64,000 nt of DNA from Yimella sp. cx-51. GTDB lineage: Bacteria > Actinomycetota > Actinomycetes > Actinomycetales > Dermatophilaceae. The stretch lies in the NCBI RefSeq assembly GCF_017654605.1, contig NZ_CP072113.1, forward strand, positions 2,294,001-2,358,000, in the 5' to 3' direction. The number at the start of each line of letters is the position of its first letter. Within the stretch, counting starts at the first letter, position 1. Below are positions 16,392-26,335 of the stretch, one piece after another. The notes under the pieces were generated by a model. It ran no database searches. It had not been told where the DNA came from and saw only the letters and a program-made list of their open reading frames with translations. Both the position numbers and the translations under genes were made by a program.

Positions 16392-17356
16392 CGCACGTCA
16401 CCGGGCTGCGGTGGCAGCACTGCGCCGTACCAGCGTTCGATCAGGTGACGAGCGATCGACAACCGGGGCGGCACGGTCAGCTCGCCAGAGGCCAACGCGG
16501 CATCGAGCTCGCCACGGGTGAACCACTGGGCGTGCCTGATCTCGTCGTCCTCCAAGCGCAGTTCGGTGCTGGAGGTGCGTGCGGCGAAGCCGACCATCAG
16601 CGAAGCGGGCATGGGCCAGGGCTGGTTGTCGACATAACGCACCTCGTCCACGGGCAGTCCCACCTCCTCCAACACTTCACGGCGCACCGCGGCTTCCAGC
16701 GATTCACCAGGCTCGAGGAAACCAGCCAGCACCGACATCCCGGTCGGCACCACGAACCGCGCGCCTTGCGCAAGAAGGAGACGGTCGTCCGGATCAGTCA
16801 CCGACATGATCACGGCGGGGTCGGTGCGCGGAAAATGCGAATGCCCTTCAGCGCAGCGCATCACCCAACCCGAGTGGCCGAGCGCAACGGGCGCACCGCA
16901 GCGCGAGCAGAAACGTTGCGTCACAATCCAATTGGCCATCGCGACAGCAGTGGTGGCAACGCCCAGGTCGTCCACTGAAAGCACCGGTGCGAGCGCGCGC
17001 AGGCTGCGATGTTCGCGTGCGCGCTGCCGTTGCAGATCATCCGGGTCGGTGGTGCCGGCGTCGGCGGGTTCGGGCTCAGGCTCGTCGAAGAGCGCGACCA
17101 CCGGCGCACCCCGGACCATTCCCAGGTAGCTGCACCGGGCTGGATCGTCGCTGCTCGAGGGAGCGCGATAACGCAGTCGTATCTGCTCCTCCGGCGCGTC
17201 GACGGGCATTCGCTCGCCGCGCAGATGCAGCACCAGGGTGCGCGCATCGGCCAGCAGTCCGGGTAGCAGGCCGTCATCACTTCGTCGCAGCGCATCGCGA
17301 TCCAGAGTGCTCGCCGACAAGATCAGATGAGAAGCAGTTTCACTCGGTTCGGCCAC
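16388..17356 (-). CDS. nudC: NAD(+) diphosphatase NudC
   Basis: 322 residues. The N-terminal domain precedes a zinc ribbon (CSRCG near residue 150 with a later C-x3-H pair), followed by PRTDPAVIMSV and the Nudix box GFLEPGESLEAAV...REVLEEVG, then QPWPMPASLMVGF, the NADH pyrophosphatase signature. NudC cleaves NAD(H) to NMN(H) and AMP, and in other bacteria removes NAD caps from RNA. The start is a GTG at 17356, and the gene is divergent from the kinase-fold gene. Its stop is coupled to uvrD2. Confidence 0.93.
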   Translation of the reverse strand: MAEPSETASHLILSASTLDRDALRRSDDGLLPGLLADARTLVLHLRGERMPVDAPEEQIRLRYRAPSSSDDPARCSYLGMVRGAPVVALFDEPEPEPADAGTTDPDDLQRQRAREHRSLRALAPVLSVDDLGVATTAVAMANWIVTQRFCSRCGAPVALGHSGWVMRCAEGHSHFPRTDPAVIMSVTDPDDRLLLAQGARFVVPTGMSVLAGFLEPGESLEAAVRREVLEEVGLPVDEVRYVDNQPWPMPASLMVGFAARTSSTELRLEDDEIRHAQWFTRGELDAALASGELTVPPRLSIARHLIERWYGAVLPPQPGDVR

Positions 17357-17397
17357 GGCTCCCAGGCTAGGCGACGTCGACGGCGTACCGTGAGGCC

Positions 17398-18567
17398 GTG
17401 CTGCGCAGTCCCCTTGTCATGGCCGCCCTGGCCGATGCCGCCCTCCCCCGCCTTCTTCCCGCGTCCGTCGCTTCGGTTCCCACCCGGATCACCGACCGGT
17501 TCCAGGAGGCACTCGTCGAAGGCGAGGACGGCACGCAATGGATCGTCCGACTCTCCCGCAACGCCGCCGCCGGCGCGGCCGCTGAGCTCGCCGACACCTT
17601 CGTCCGGCTGCTGGCCAAGCGTGTCGAATTCGGCGTGCCGGTCGCCGAAGGACGCATGACCATCGCCGACCGCAACACCGTCACCGTGCACCGCAGTTTC
17701 GCCGGAGCCCCGATGCAGTGGCGCGGGCTGACGGGCGGCAGCAGGCAATCGGTCAACGTCGCCAAGGCGTTGGCGCAGCTGCACGACGTCGATCCGCGCA
17801 TCGCCGACGAGGTCGGCGTCCCCAGTTACGACTCCGACGCCTACCGCACCCGGCGCCTCGCCACCCTTGACCGCGCCGCGGCGACCGGGTTGGTGCCCTC
17901 CGGGCTGTTGACCCGCTGGGAGCGTGCCCTGGAAGAGGTCTCCCTGTGGCGTTTCCCGACCTGTCTGACGCATGGCCCCCTGGAGGGACACCACGTGTAC
18001 GGGGGCGATGAGGTCAGTGGGATCGGCGCATGGGAGAACGCCTGCGTCGCTGACCCGGCCGACGACTTCGCCGCATTGTGGGCAGCGGCACCGGCAGAGG
18101 CCTTCGACACGATCCTGGAGACTTACTCCGCGGCCCGCCACGAGGCACCCGACAAGCACCTCGAGCGGCGGGTGCGGCTGTCGAGTGAGCTGCTCCGGGT
18201 GACTGCCCTGCTGGACGCCGTCGGGGTCGACGACGACCGCATAATCGACCGTCGGGCCGCGGCACTCCGCCGACTCAACGAGCAGACCGTCGGCGACGAC
18301 AGCCTCATGCCCCAGCCGCCACGTGCTGCTCCGGTTGTGGGCGCCCAGCCGGCGGACGAGCCCGGCCAGTTGGCTGCAGACGACGCAGACGACATCGACC
18401 TCGCCGAGCCGTCAGAGCGCGACGCAGCGGTCGAGGCGGACGAACGCATCCACGAAGAGTTCGATGACGTCGACGACACCGATGACGCCGAACATTCTTC
18501 GTCCGAGGCTCACCTGCGCGAGGACGACACCATCGAGATCGACGTCTCCCGCCGCCAGCAGGACTGA
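17398..18567 (+). CDS. Phosphotransferase-fold protein, probably inactive, acidic tail
   Basis: 389 residues from a GTG. The first 300 residues follow the aminoglycoside/macrolide phosphotransferase fold: WIVRLSRN in the lysine position, QSVNVAKALAQLHDVDPRIA, and the catalytic loop at 192-199. That loop reads HGPLEGHH where active kinases have HGDLHPGN, and the metal site is IGAWENACVADPADDFA (209-225) in place of the usual IDW...GDP..D. The catalytic Asp is therefore missing. The last 80 residues are strongly acidic and disordered-looking. It lies between nudC and the AdnAB genes, as in related genomes. Confidence 0.75.
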   Translation: MLRSPLVMAALADAALPRLLPASVASVPTRITDRFQEALVEGEDGTQWIVRLSRNAAAGAAAELADTFVRLLAKRVEFGVPVAEGRMTIADRNTVTVHRSFAGAPMQWRGLTGGSRQSVNVAKALAQLHDVDPRIADEVGVPSYDSDAYRTRRLATLDRAAATGLVPSGLLTRWERALEEVSLWRFPTCLTHGPLEGHHVYGGDEVSGIGAWENACVADPADDFAALWAAAPAEAFDTILETYSAARHEAPDKHLERRVRLSSELLRVTALLDAVGVDDDRIIDRRAAALRRLNEQTVGDDSLMPQPPRAAPVVGAQPADEPGQLAADDADDIDLAEPSERDAAVEADERIHEEFDDVDDTDDAEHSSSEAHLREDDTIEIDVSRRQQD

Positions 18568-18572
18568 CGCTC

Positions 18573-21500
18573 CTACTCCTGCACTGGAATCGACTCCAAA
18601 AGCTGATCGATGGCGTTGTCGGGCGGCAACACCGGCCACACCGTCTCCCCCGTGGCCGCGTAGTAGAAGGCCACCCGCACCTGCTCGGCCGGCACCTCAC
18701 GCAGTCGCGCATACGCCAGCCGGTAAGCGGCCAGCTGAAGTGTGCGGGCACTGCCGCTCAGACCGGATGGCGGACGGCCGGTCTTCCAGTCGACGATGAC
18801 AATGCCCTCGGCGTCTTCGAAGACGGCGTCGATCCGGCCCCGAACGGCGGTGCCGGCCACCCACGTCTCGATCGGCACCTCGATCGCCAGCGGAGTTCGC
18901 TGCGCCCAGGGTGAGGCCAGGAAGTGACTCTTCATCAGGTCGAGGTCGTCGTCTGTGGCGTCTGGGTCGGCGAAGCCGGGCAACTCGTCGACATCGACCA
19001 ACGCCGCTTGCGAGAAGTGTTGTTCGACCCAGGCGTGGAAACGTGTGCCGCGCCGAGCCGCCAGCGCGGGCGCGGTCGGCATCGGACGACGTAGGTCGAG
19101 GGCGAACTGTGCGGGATCTGCCGCGAGCGCCACCACCGAGGACGCCGAAAGGTGCTTGGGCAGGCGCACCACACTCGCTCGCGCTACCTGTGCTGCGGCT
19201 CGTTCGTGCAGGAGCGCGCGCAACTCGCGACGCCGCTGCCGCTCAGCGGTGCTGAACTGCCCCTCCACTGCGAGGTCGCCGAGCTGATCGGCAGGAATCG
19301 GTCGACCCCAGCTGCGCCACGCAGCCATGACGTGTTCGCGCCCGGCTTCCAATTGGAGCCGGCGGTGCGCGAGCGGGTCGTCCGGCCAGACCATCGACCT
19401 CCCGTGCGCAAGACGCGGATTCTCGGTGCCCGGCTCCGGCGTCTGTGCGTAGGTGCCGAGCTCGACCGTGCCGGCGTCGACCGCGTCGCTGAAGAAGCGC
19501 GACGGCAGTCGCGGGGAGTTGCCGGAGAACCACACCGAGGAGGTCAGCAGCATTTCGTGCTTCGCGCGCGTCAGCGCCACGTAGGCCAGGCGTCGCTCCT
19601 CGCGCAGACCATGAGCGCCCGCCGCAGCCTTGAACGCCTTGATCTCATCGACGAGGTCGGCCAGGGTGCCCAACTCGGCGACCGGAAGCGTCGGCAGTGC
19701 GGCGCTGTCGCCGCGCAGGTCGAAGGGGACGCCATCCAGCCCGACCAACCACCCGCTGTCGTTGACGGTCCAGGTGCTGCGGTCGTCCGGCTCCGACTTC
19801 GCGCCGATGCCCCAATCGCCCGCCTCCTCGTTGAACCACGCGCGGTTCTTGTGGTCGGGGAAGATGCCTTCGGTGAGGCCCGGCACAGCGACGTAGTCCC
19901 ATTCCAGCCCCTTGGCCGCGTGCACGGTCAACACCTGGATGGCGGCATCGCTCGACTCGATCTCGGCCTTGTCGAGGCCGCGTTCCTCCTCCTGCGCGGC
20001 GTCGAGCCAGGAGAGGAAACCGCCCAGGGTCGGCCGATCGGCGCTCGCACTGAAGTGGGTGGCGACGTCGGCGAAGGCGTCGAGGTGCACCCGGGCGGCC
20101 TGCGGGGTGACCCCGGGGCGCGACAGCACCTCGATGTCGAGTCCGAGTGCACGCTCGGCCTCACCGGCGAGTTCGGCCAGCGGCAGACCGGTCAGCCGGC
20201 GAAGCTGGCGTACCACTCGGGCCAGACCGGTGAGCCGCTCGCGTGCGGCATCCGTGAGGGTGCGCCCAGCAGGGCCGGCCCAATCGACGGGCGGCAGGTG
20301 GTCGAGCGCTTCGACGAGGCTGGGACGGTCACGGGTTTCGGGTTCGCGATCCTGCTCGGCGCGGGCGACCTCGGGCCGAGCATCAGCCTCGAGCCGCCTG
20401 GACCACGCGGCGAGCAGGTCGAGGTCGGCCGCCCCGAGACGAACGGCCGGACCGGTGAGCAACCGCATCAGCCGGTCACCGCGGGTGGGATCCTGGACGA
20501 CCCACAGCAGGCTCACCAGGTCGGCGACTTCAGCGGTCATCAGCAGGCCCCCGACGCCGACGACCTCGACCGGCAGGTCGGCGCGCTCCAGGGCATCGAT
20601 CACGATCGGGAAGAGCGACCTCTTGCGACACAGCACCGCGGCCGACGGATAGCGTCCGTCAGCACTCGCGACCCAGCGCTGCGACAGCCAGGCCGCGACA
20701 TGTTCGGCCTCTTGCTCCATGGTGTCGAGCCGTGCTCCGAGCACGCCCCCCTCGCCGGCCGTCGGACTGGGCTGCAGTGCCGGCACCGCAACGGTGCTGC
20801 CCTCACGCAACGGGGCGGCGACGACATTGGCGGACGCCAGGATCGCGCGGTCATTGCGCCAACTGGTCGAGAGCGGACGCACCTGCGCCGGGCCGTCGGA
20901 GTCGGCGAACAGGTCGGGGAAGGACCCGAGCGTGGTGGCGCTGGCGCCGCGCCACCCGTAGATCGACTGATGGGGGTCACCCACCGCGGTCACCCGGACG
21001 GGTTCGTCAGCAGTGACGAACAGATGCTTCAGCAGTTGCAACTGCGCCTCGCTGGTGTCCTGGAACTCATCGAGCAGCACCGCCTTGAACCGGCGCCGCT
21101 CGAGCGCACCGACACCGGGGAAGGTGCTGGCCAGAACGGCCGCCTTGCCCATTTGATCGGCGAAGTCGAGCGCCGAACGCTCGTGCTTGAGCTGCTGATA
21201 GCGCTCGACGATCGGCAGGATCGCCAGCCTCGCACGCAACACCGCGGCGAGTTCGCGATACGCGGGATTACTGGCCCGCTTGAGTCGGCCGATCTCCTGC
21301 AGATCGTCCAGGCCGTGCAGCACTGCCTCGATCTCCTCCTGCACCATCGCCGGCGTCAGGAGGTGCTCGGCCATCTCACCGGCGAGCGAGACCACCGCAG
21401 CCGTGACTGACGATTCGACCTTGTCGACCTCCTGCATCGGACCGTCATAGGTGTGCACTGCTGCGGACGCGTACTGCCACGCCGCTGCTTCGGTGAGCAT

Positions 21501-21920
21501 GCGGGCATCGGGTTCGATGCCGAGGCGCAGACCCTGCTCCCGCACCAGGCGGCCCGCATAGGAGTGGTAGGTCAGCACGGTCGGACTGTCGGAGAGGCCG
21601 AGGGTGCCGTCGGCGTCCTGCTCTGGCACCCACAGGCCGGCGGCACGCAGTGCGCGCAGCTGACGCGCCACCCGCTCGGCGAGCTGCCCGGCAGCCTTGC
21701 GCGTGAAGGTGAGGCCTAACACCTGATCAGGCTGCACATGGCCGTTGGCCACCAGCCAGACCACTCGGTTGGACATCGTCTCGGTCTTGCCCGAACCCGC
21801 GCCTGCGACGACCAGCATCGGCGCATCGGGGTCTGCTTCGATGATCGCTTGCTGCTCATGCGTCGGCGGGAAGAGCCCGAGCCGCTGCGCGATCTCCACC
21901 GCACTGTGCTGCGCACTCAC
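18573..21920 (-). CDS. adnB: Helicase-nuclease subunit AdnB (UvrD-like with RecB nuclease domain)
   Basis: 1115 residues from a GTG at 21920 overlapping the adnA stop (GTGA), with GGAAGGAG upstream. N-terminal Walker A VVAGAGSGKTETM, VLLDEFQDTSEAQ, GDPHQSIYGWRGA, STSWRN, TVHAAKGLEWDYVAVPGL and YVALTRAKHEM make it an active-looking SF1A motor. The C-terminal PD-(D/E)XK nuclease has FHAWVEQHF, GRIDAVF (Asp 1031) and VDWKTG (Asp 1044, Lys 1046), followed by LQLAAYRLAY. In mycobacteria AdnAB resects double-strand breaks and AdnB is the main motor. It meets the kinase-fold gene tail to tail, 5 bases apart. Confidence 0.93.
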   Translation of the reverse strand: MSAQHSAVEIAQRLGLFPPTHEQQAIIEADPDAPMLVVAGAGSGKTETMSNRVVWLVANGHVQPDQVLGLTFTRKAAGQLAERVARQLRALRAAGLWVPEQDADGTLGLSDSPTVLTYHSYAGRLVREQGLRLGIEPDARMLTEAAAWQYASAAVHTYDGPMQEVDKVESSVTAAVVSLAGEMAEHLLTPAMVQEEIEAVLHGLDDLQEIGRLKRASNPAYRELAAVLRARLAILPIVERYQQLKHERSALDFADQMGKAAVLASTFPGVGALERRRFKAVLLDEFQDTSEAQLQLLKHLFVTADEPVRVTAVGDPHQSIYGWRGASATTLGSFPDLFADSDGPAQVRPLSTSWRNDRAILASANVVAAPLREGSTVAVPALQPSPTAGEGGVLGARLDTMEQEAEHVAAWLSQRWVASADGRYPSAAVLCRKRSLFPIVIDALERADLPVEVVGVGGLLMTAEVADLVSLLWVVQDPTRGDRLMRLLTGPAVRLGAADLDLLAAWSRRLEADARPEVARAEQDREPETRDRPSLVEALDHLPPVDWAGPAGRTLTDAARERLTGLARVVRQLRRLTGLPLAELAGEAERALGLDIEVLSRPGVTPQAARVHLDAFADVATHFSASADRPTLGGFLSWLDAAQEEERGLDKAEIESSDAAIQVLTVHAAKGLEWDYVAVPGLTEGIFPDHKNRAWFNEEAGDWGIGAKSEPDDRSTWTVNDSGWLVGLDGVPFDLRGDSAALPTLPVAELGTLADLVDEIKAFKAAAGAHGLREERRLAYVALTRAKHEMLLTSSVWFSGNSPRLPSRFFSDAVDAGTVELGTYAQTPEPGTENPRLAHGRSMVWPDDPLAHRRLQLEAGREHVMAAWRSWGRPIPADQLGDLAVEGQFSTAERQRRRELRALLHERAAAQVARASVVRLPKHLSASSVVALAADPAQFALDLRRPMPTAPALAARRGTRFHAWVEQHFSQAALVDVDELPGFADPDATDDDLDLMKSHFLASPWAQRTPLAIEVPIETWVAGTAVRGRIDAVFEDAEGIVIVDWKTGRPPSGLSGSARTLQLAAYRLAYARLREVPAEQVRVAFYYAATGETVWPVLPPDNAIDQLLESIPVQE

Positions 21921-24900
21921 TGCGAGTCTCCTTCCATCAGCACCGGGCAGGACGACTTCACCGAGCAGGTGTTGCACTGGGTGCCCGGCATCGCGACGAA
22001 CGTGGCGCCGCCCATGCCTTCGGCGGTCTCCTGCAACAACGTGCCCGCCCATTCGGGGTCGTCGGATTCGCGCAGTGCTGCCTGCTGCTGCAGCTTGTAC
22101 TTCTCACTGGCCACCGACTTGTCGGCGGCTTTACCGACCTGCAGCAGCGCGGCACCCGCAGAGACCTCGTCCTCCCCGAATGCACCGTGCTCGACGGCCC
22201 ACTGGTAGGCCCCCAGTTGCGGATGGGCCACGAGTTCCTTGCCCGACACCGCGGTGCCACCGGTCTTGAGATCGATGATGCGCAGCCCGAGTTCGTCGTG
22301 CCGTTCGAGGCGATCGACCGATCCGCGCAGGTTCAACCGCCCGTCGGTGAGGGAGAAACCCTGCTCGACCGACACCTTCTGCCAGCCTCCGGCGCCCGCT
22401 TCGTCGACGTATTTCGCGACGCGCGCGAGCATCGCCGAGGCCAGCCCGAACTGCTGCCGACTGATCCACGACTCGCCCAGGCCGAGGCGGCGCCAGCGAT
22501 CGGTTAACGCCTGCTGCATGCGATCGGGATCGGTGTCGGCGAACTCTGCGGCGATCTCGTGCACGAGAGTGCCGATGTTCGCCGAGCCGATGTCAGGGCC
22601 GTCTCCGCCGCGCGAGGTGAGGAACCAGCGCAGACCGCAGGTGCCGAAGTCGCTGACCTTCGAGGGCGAGACGCTCACCGGTTGGTCCGGTCGGCGCACC
22701 GGATCGGTGCTGGTGAGGTCGTGGAAGGCCCACCACCGCTGGTGATCAGCACCTGGGACGTCCCTCGCCGCCAACTCCACCAGCAGGCCCGCAGCCTCCT
22801 CGGGCGCAAGCCCGCCGCTGTCGGAAGTGGTGCCGGGAACGAGTTCGCGTCGTAGTTCGGCGACCATCGAACGCAGGGTGAGGCCGCGCCCGACGTCGGT
22901 GTGCTGCCGCCCTTCGGGATCGTCGATCGGGTCGATGAGGTCGAGGTAGACGCTGGGCTGCTCCTCGTCCGAGCGCACAGCGGTGACCAACACACGTTCG
23001 GAAGCGCGCGTGAGTGCCACCAGGAACTGGCGCGTCTCGTCGTAGCGCACGGCGGCGGACTGCGAGCGCAGATCGGCAGGACGTCCGGTCAATGCGTCGA
23101 CCAGGGCCTCGGAGCCCAACAGCGAACCGCGCAGGCGCAGGTCGGGCCAGACCCCTTCCTGGACGCCGGCGAGCACGACGAACTGCCATTCCTGACCGGC
23201 CGCGGCCTGCACCGTCAACAAGGAGACGGCGTCATCGGCCGGGGCAGCAGAGGTGAGCCGGTCGCCAGGCACCTCCTGGCCGCGGATGTGCTCGAGGAAA
23301 CCGTCGGGCGCGCGTCCGGGGAGTCGGTCGACATAGGCCGCTGCCGCACTGAACAGCGCCACGACGGCGTCCAGGTCGCGATCGGCGCGTTGTCCGGCGG
23401 CACCACCGGCCAGTGCAGTGCGTGCCCACCCGTCGGCAACACCGGAGGCGTTCCACATCTGCCAGAGCACCGTTTCGGCCGAGGCACGGGGCGCCTTCCA
23501 CGCCTCGACCCCTGCAGACAGAATGCCGGCGATCCGCAGGAGTGCGCCCGCGTCGGTGCCGACATCAATAAGGAACTCCGGTTCGAGCACCGACCAGACC
23601 AGGAGTTCGTCACTGGACCGCGACCCACCCCCACCGAGTTCGGCTGCGCGCAACGAGCGTCGCAGTCGTCGAACCGACAGTGAATCCATCTGCACCACAG
23701 GGGAACTGAGGATGTCGACAATGTCTTCGGCGGACCACTCGGCACGATGATCGGCCACGATCTGACCGACCATCGCAAACATGGCCAGGAACGGCCGCAC
23801 CGCAGCTTCGTCCCGGAGCGCAGTGGTGGTCGGCGGCACGACGACCGGCACCCCGGAGGACGAGAGCACCCGCCGCAGGGCCGAGATGCGTGACTGGCCC
23901 CGAGTGAGGACGGCCATCTGTGACCACGGCACCGAGTGTTCGACATGGGCTCGACGCAACTCGGCGGCGATGTGGGCTGATTCCTGGCTCACCGCGCGAA
24001 CCATCGCCACTTCGAGACTGCCGGACCGTGGAGCGGGAGCAGGACTGCGATGCTCGGTGCCGGCGACCGCGCCGATGCGGGAAGTGACCCGCTGCGCAGC
24101 TTCTCGCAGAACTTTCGGGGTGCGATGCGCCACGGCCAGTTCGAAGCGTTCGGCGGCTCCGGATCGGTCGGCGAGCTCGACGAAGAGACTCGGATCAGCG
24201 CCACGGAAGGACTGCACGGCAGCGTCAGGGTCGCCGAGCAGGACGACCCTGGTCGAGGGCCCGGCGAGCAGACTGACCAGCCGGGCACCGGCCCGGGTGA
24301 GCTCCTGGGCGTCATCGATCACCAGCAACCTGATCTCGTGGTGCAGCAGCGCCAGTTGGTCGGGCGACTGCTCGAGCAGATCGGCGGCACCACCGGTGAT
24401 CCACGCCGGGTCATAGGCCCCTGGACGCGAGAGTGCGGTGACTTCGTCGTACTCATCGAGCATCTGCCCGGCTGCGATCCACTCGGGTCGCTCGTGTTCT
24501 TCACCGAGCAGCTTCAACTGCTCGCCGGTCACGCCCCACTCGACCGCACGCATCAGCAGGTCACGTAGTTCGTTACGAAAACCCCTGGTGGGCAACGCTT
24601 CTGCGACGAAATCGGGCCAACGGGGGCCGAGCGACAGACCGGCTGCGTGACCGGCGAGTAGATCGCGCAGGATGACGTCCTGTTCGGGGCCGGTGAGCAG
24701 ACGGGGCGCCTCCCGTCCCTCCACTGCGGCCAGTCGGCGCAGGATGCCGAAACCCAGTGACTGCGGCGTGCGCGCCATCACCGAACTCGACGTGGTGGTC
24801 AGCCGGGCCGCCAGGCGGTCACGGAGGGCTGCTGCGCGCAACCGAGTGGGCGCCAGGACGAAGCACCCGTCGGCCGGCACGCCTGAAGCCACCGCCTGCA

Positions 24901-25051
24901 CCACGACTTCTACCGCCAGGGTCGACTTGCCCGTGCCCGGAGCGCCCAGCACCAACCGGCAGGAAGCGCCGCTCTCGATCACCCGGCGCTGCGAACCGTC
25001 GAGCAACGGCGCCACGACGACATCGGGGGCTGAACGCACGAGTTGAACCAT
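21917..25051 (-). CDS. adnA: Helicase-nuclease subunit AdnA
   Basis: 1044 residues from the ATG at 25051; a GTG two codons upstream is possible. Walker A GAPGTGKST (36-44), LLVIDDAQELTRAGARLV, LLGDPDAAVQSFRGAD and TVQAAAGQEWQFVVLAGV define a diverged UvrD-like motor. The C-terminal nuclease has LNLRGSVDRLERHD and RIIDLKTGG, and four cysteines: one in TCGLRWF and three in CNTCSVKSSC. Such an iron-sulfur staple is known in AddB-type nucleases. It forms the heterodimer with adnB, whose start overlaps its stop. Confidence 0.93.
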   Translation of the reverse strand: MVQLVRSAPDVVVAPLLDGSQRRVIESGASCRLVLGAPGTGKSTLAVEVVVQAVASGVPADGCFVLAPTRLRAAALRDRLAARLTTTSSSVMARTPQSLGFGILRRLAAVEGREAPRLLTGPEQDVILRDLLAGHAAGLSLGPRWPDFVAEALPTRGFRNELRDLLMRAVEWGVTGEQLKLLGEEHERPEWIAAGQMLDEYDEVTALSRPGAYDPAWITGGAADLLEQSPDQLALLHHEIRLLVIDDAQELTRAGARLVSLLAGPSTRVVLLGDPDAAVQSFRGADPSLFVELADRSGAAERFELAVAHRTPKVLREAAQRVTSRIGAVAGTEHRSPAPAPRSGSLEVAMVRAVSQESAHIAAELRRAHVEHSVPWSQMAVLTRGQSRISALRRVLSSSGVPVVVPPTTTALRDEAAVRPFLAMFAMVGQIVADHRAEWSAEDIVDILSSPVVQMDSLSVRRLRRSLRAAELGGGGSRSSDELLVWSVLEPEFLIDVGTDAGALLRIAGILSAGVEAWKAPRASAETVLWQMWNASGVADGWARTALAGGAAGQRADRDLDAVVALFSAAAAYVDRLPGRAPDGFLEHIRGQEVPGDRLTSAAPADDAVSLLTVQAAAGQEWQFVVLAGVQEGVWPDLRLRGSLLGSEALVDALTGRPADLRSQSAAVRYDETRQFLVALTRASERVLVTAVRSDEEQPSVYLDLIDPIDDPEGRQHTDVGRGLTLRSMVAELRRELVPGTTSDSGGLAPEEAAGLLVELAARDVPGADHQRWWAFHDLTSTDPVRRPDQPVSVSPSKVSDFGTCGLRWFLTSRGGDGPDIGSANIGTLVHEIAAEFADTDPDRMQQALTDRWRRLGLGESWISRQQFGLASAMLARVAKYVDEAGAGGWQKVSVEQGFSLTDGRLNLRGSVDRLERHDELGLRIIDLKTGGTAVSGKELVAHPQLGAYQWAVEHGAFGEDEVSAGAALLQVGKAADKSVASEKYKLQQQAALRESDDPEWAGTLLQETAEGMGGATFVAMPGTQCNTCSVKSSCPVLMEGDSQ

Positions 25052-25130
25052 GGACACATCCCATCAGGGGCCACCGACAACGCCCAACAACACGGCGCGA
25101 CGCGGCGAATCAGTGCGCGTCAGTGCGTGA

Positions 25131-26270
25131 TCAATAGAGCGGTACGGACGGGTCGACCTGCTGCGACCACGCCAGAATCCCACCGCCGAGCGAAGATGCC
25201 GACCGGCCCCGCTCGACCAACAGCGCTGCGGCCTCCTGCGAGCGCGTGCCCGACTTGCACATCGCGACGATCACGCGGCCGTCGTCGTCCGGCATCCCGC
25301 CTGCGCGCAGCTCATCCAGCGGCAACCATTCGGCGCCGTCCACCCGGGCGATCTCACGTTCGGCGGCGGTGCGGACGTCCAGCAGTCGCACCTTCCCTGC
25401 CTGCAGGCCCTGGGCGACAGCGGCAGCGCCGATCACCTCAACCTGTTGAGTCGTACACATCGCAACCGGCTCAGCCGCAATGAACTGCACGGGCGCATCG
25501 GCGCGACAGACCGCACACTGCGGATCGGCAGCGAGAGGCAGCATCGACCAGTCGAAGGAGAGCGCGTCGAAAACGGCGAGACGGCCGATGAGTGGCTCGC
25601 CGATGCCGAGCACCAGTTTCAACACCTCCCCGGCCTGCGCGGTGCCCATCAGCCCCGGCAGGACGCCGAGCACGCCGGCGTCAGCGCACGAGGGCACCGC
25701 CGAGGGATCGGGCTGCACCGGAAAGAGGCATCGCAGACACGGGCCCGCTCCCGGTGACCAGACGGTGAGCTGACCGTCGAACCGATTGATGGCGGCCCAC
25801 ACCAGCGGCACACCGAGCAGCACGCAGGCGTCATTGAGCAGGAACCGGGTGGTGAAGTTGTCAGTGGCGTCGACCACGACGTCGGCCGCTGCGACCAACG
25901 GCACCACGTTGTCGGAATCAACACGCGCGAAGACCGGATGCACCTCGACGTCAGGGTTGATGTCGCTCACTGCGCGGGCCGCGGATTCGACCTTCGGTGC
26001 GCCGACATCCCGGGTGCGGTGAATAACCTGACGTTGCAGATTGCTGAGTTCGACCTCGTCGTCGTCGACGACCGTCAACGAGCCCACCCCCGCTGCGGCG
26101 AGGTAGTGCAGCACAGGTGCCGCGAGGCCGCCCGCACCCACGATCAGGACGCGAGCATCGAGCAATCGTTGCTGTCCGGTCGTGCCCACCTGGGGCAGCA
26201 GCAGGTGCCGTGAGTATCGCAACACCTGCTCCGGCTGCAGGCGCGCTCCGACCGACCCCTGAGTACCCAT
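25131..26270 (-). CDS. moeZ: Adenylyltransferase/sulfurtransferase MoeZ
   Basis: 379 residues: a ThiF/MoeB E1-like domain (1-265) with ATP loop VGAGGLAAPV (45-53), DDDEVELSNLQRQ and zinc pairs CLRC and CAVC, fused to a C-terminal rhodanese domain (about 275-379) with active Cys 338 in CKSGTR. MoeZ activates the C-terminal glycine of MoaD, ThiS-like and CysO carriers and thiolates them. It would serve the molybdopterin synthase represented by moaE upstream, and possibly cysteine synthesis. Divergent from the TetR gene, matching the order Rv3206c-Rv3208. Confidence 0.95.
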   Translation of the reverse strand: MGTQGSVGARLQPEQVLRYSRHLLLPQVGTTGQQRLLDARVLIVGAGGLAAPVLHYLAAAGVGSLTVVDDDEVELSNLQRQVIHRTRDVGAPKVESAARAVSDINPDVEVHPVFARVDSDNVVPLVAAADVVVDATDNFTTRFLLNDACVLLGVPLVWAAINRFDGQLTVWSPGAGPCLRCLFPVQPDPSAVPSCADAGVLGVLPGLMGTAQAGEVLKLVLGIGEPLIGRLAVFDALSFDWSMLPLAADPQCAVCRADAPVQFIAAEPVAMCTTQQVEVIGAAAVAQGLQAGKVRLLDVRTAAEREIARVDGAEWLPLDELRAGGMPDDDGRVIVAMCKSGTRSQEAAALLVERGRSASSLGGGILAWSQQVDPSVPLY

Positions 26271-26335
26271 GTCCGCCAGCGTAGTTCTGTGTATAAAGTT
26301 GCGACTTGACCGGCGAGTAGTACTTGGAGGTAAAT

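Noticed and set aside
19152-21410. A 752-codon open frame on the plus strand
   Set aside because: It runs antisense to adnB, is Arg/Gly/His/Gln-rich and has no family motif; the helicase motifs on the other strand are unambiguous. High GC keeps such antisense frames open.
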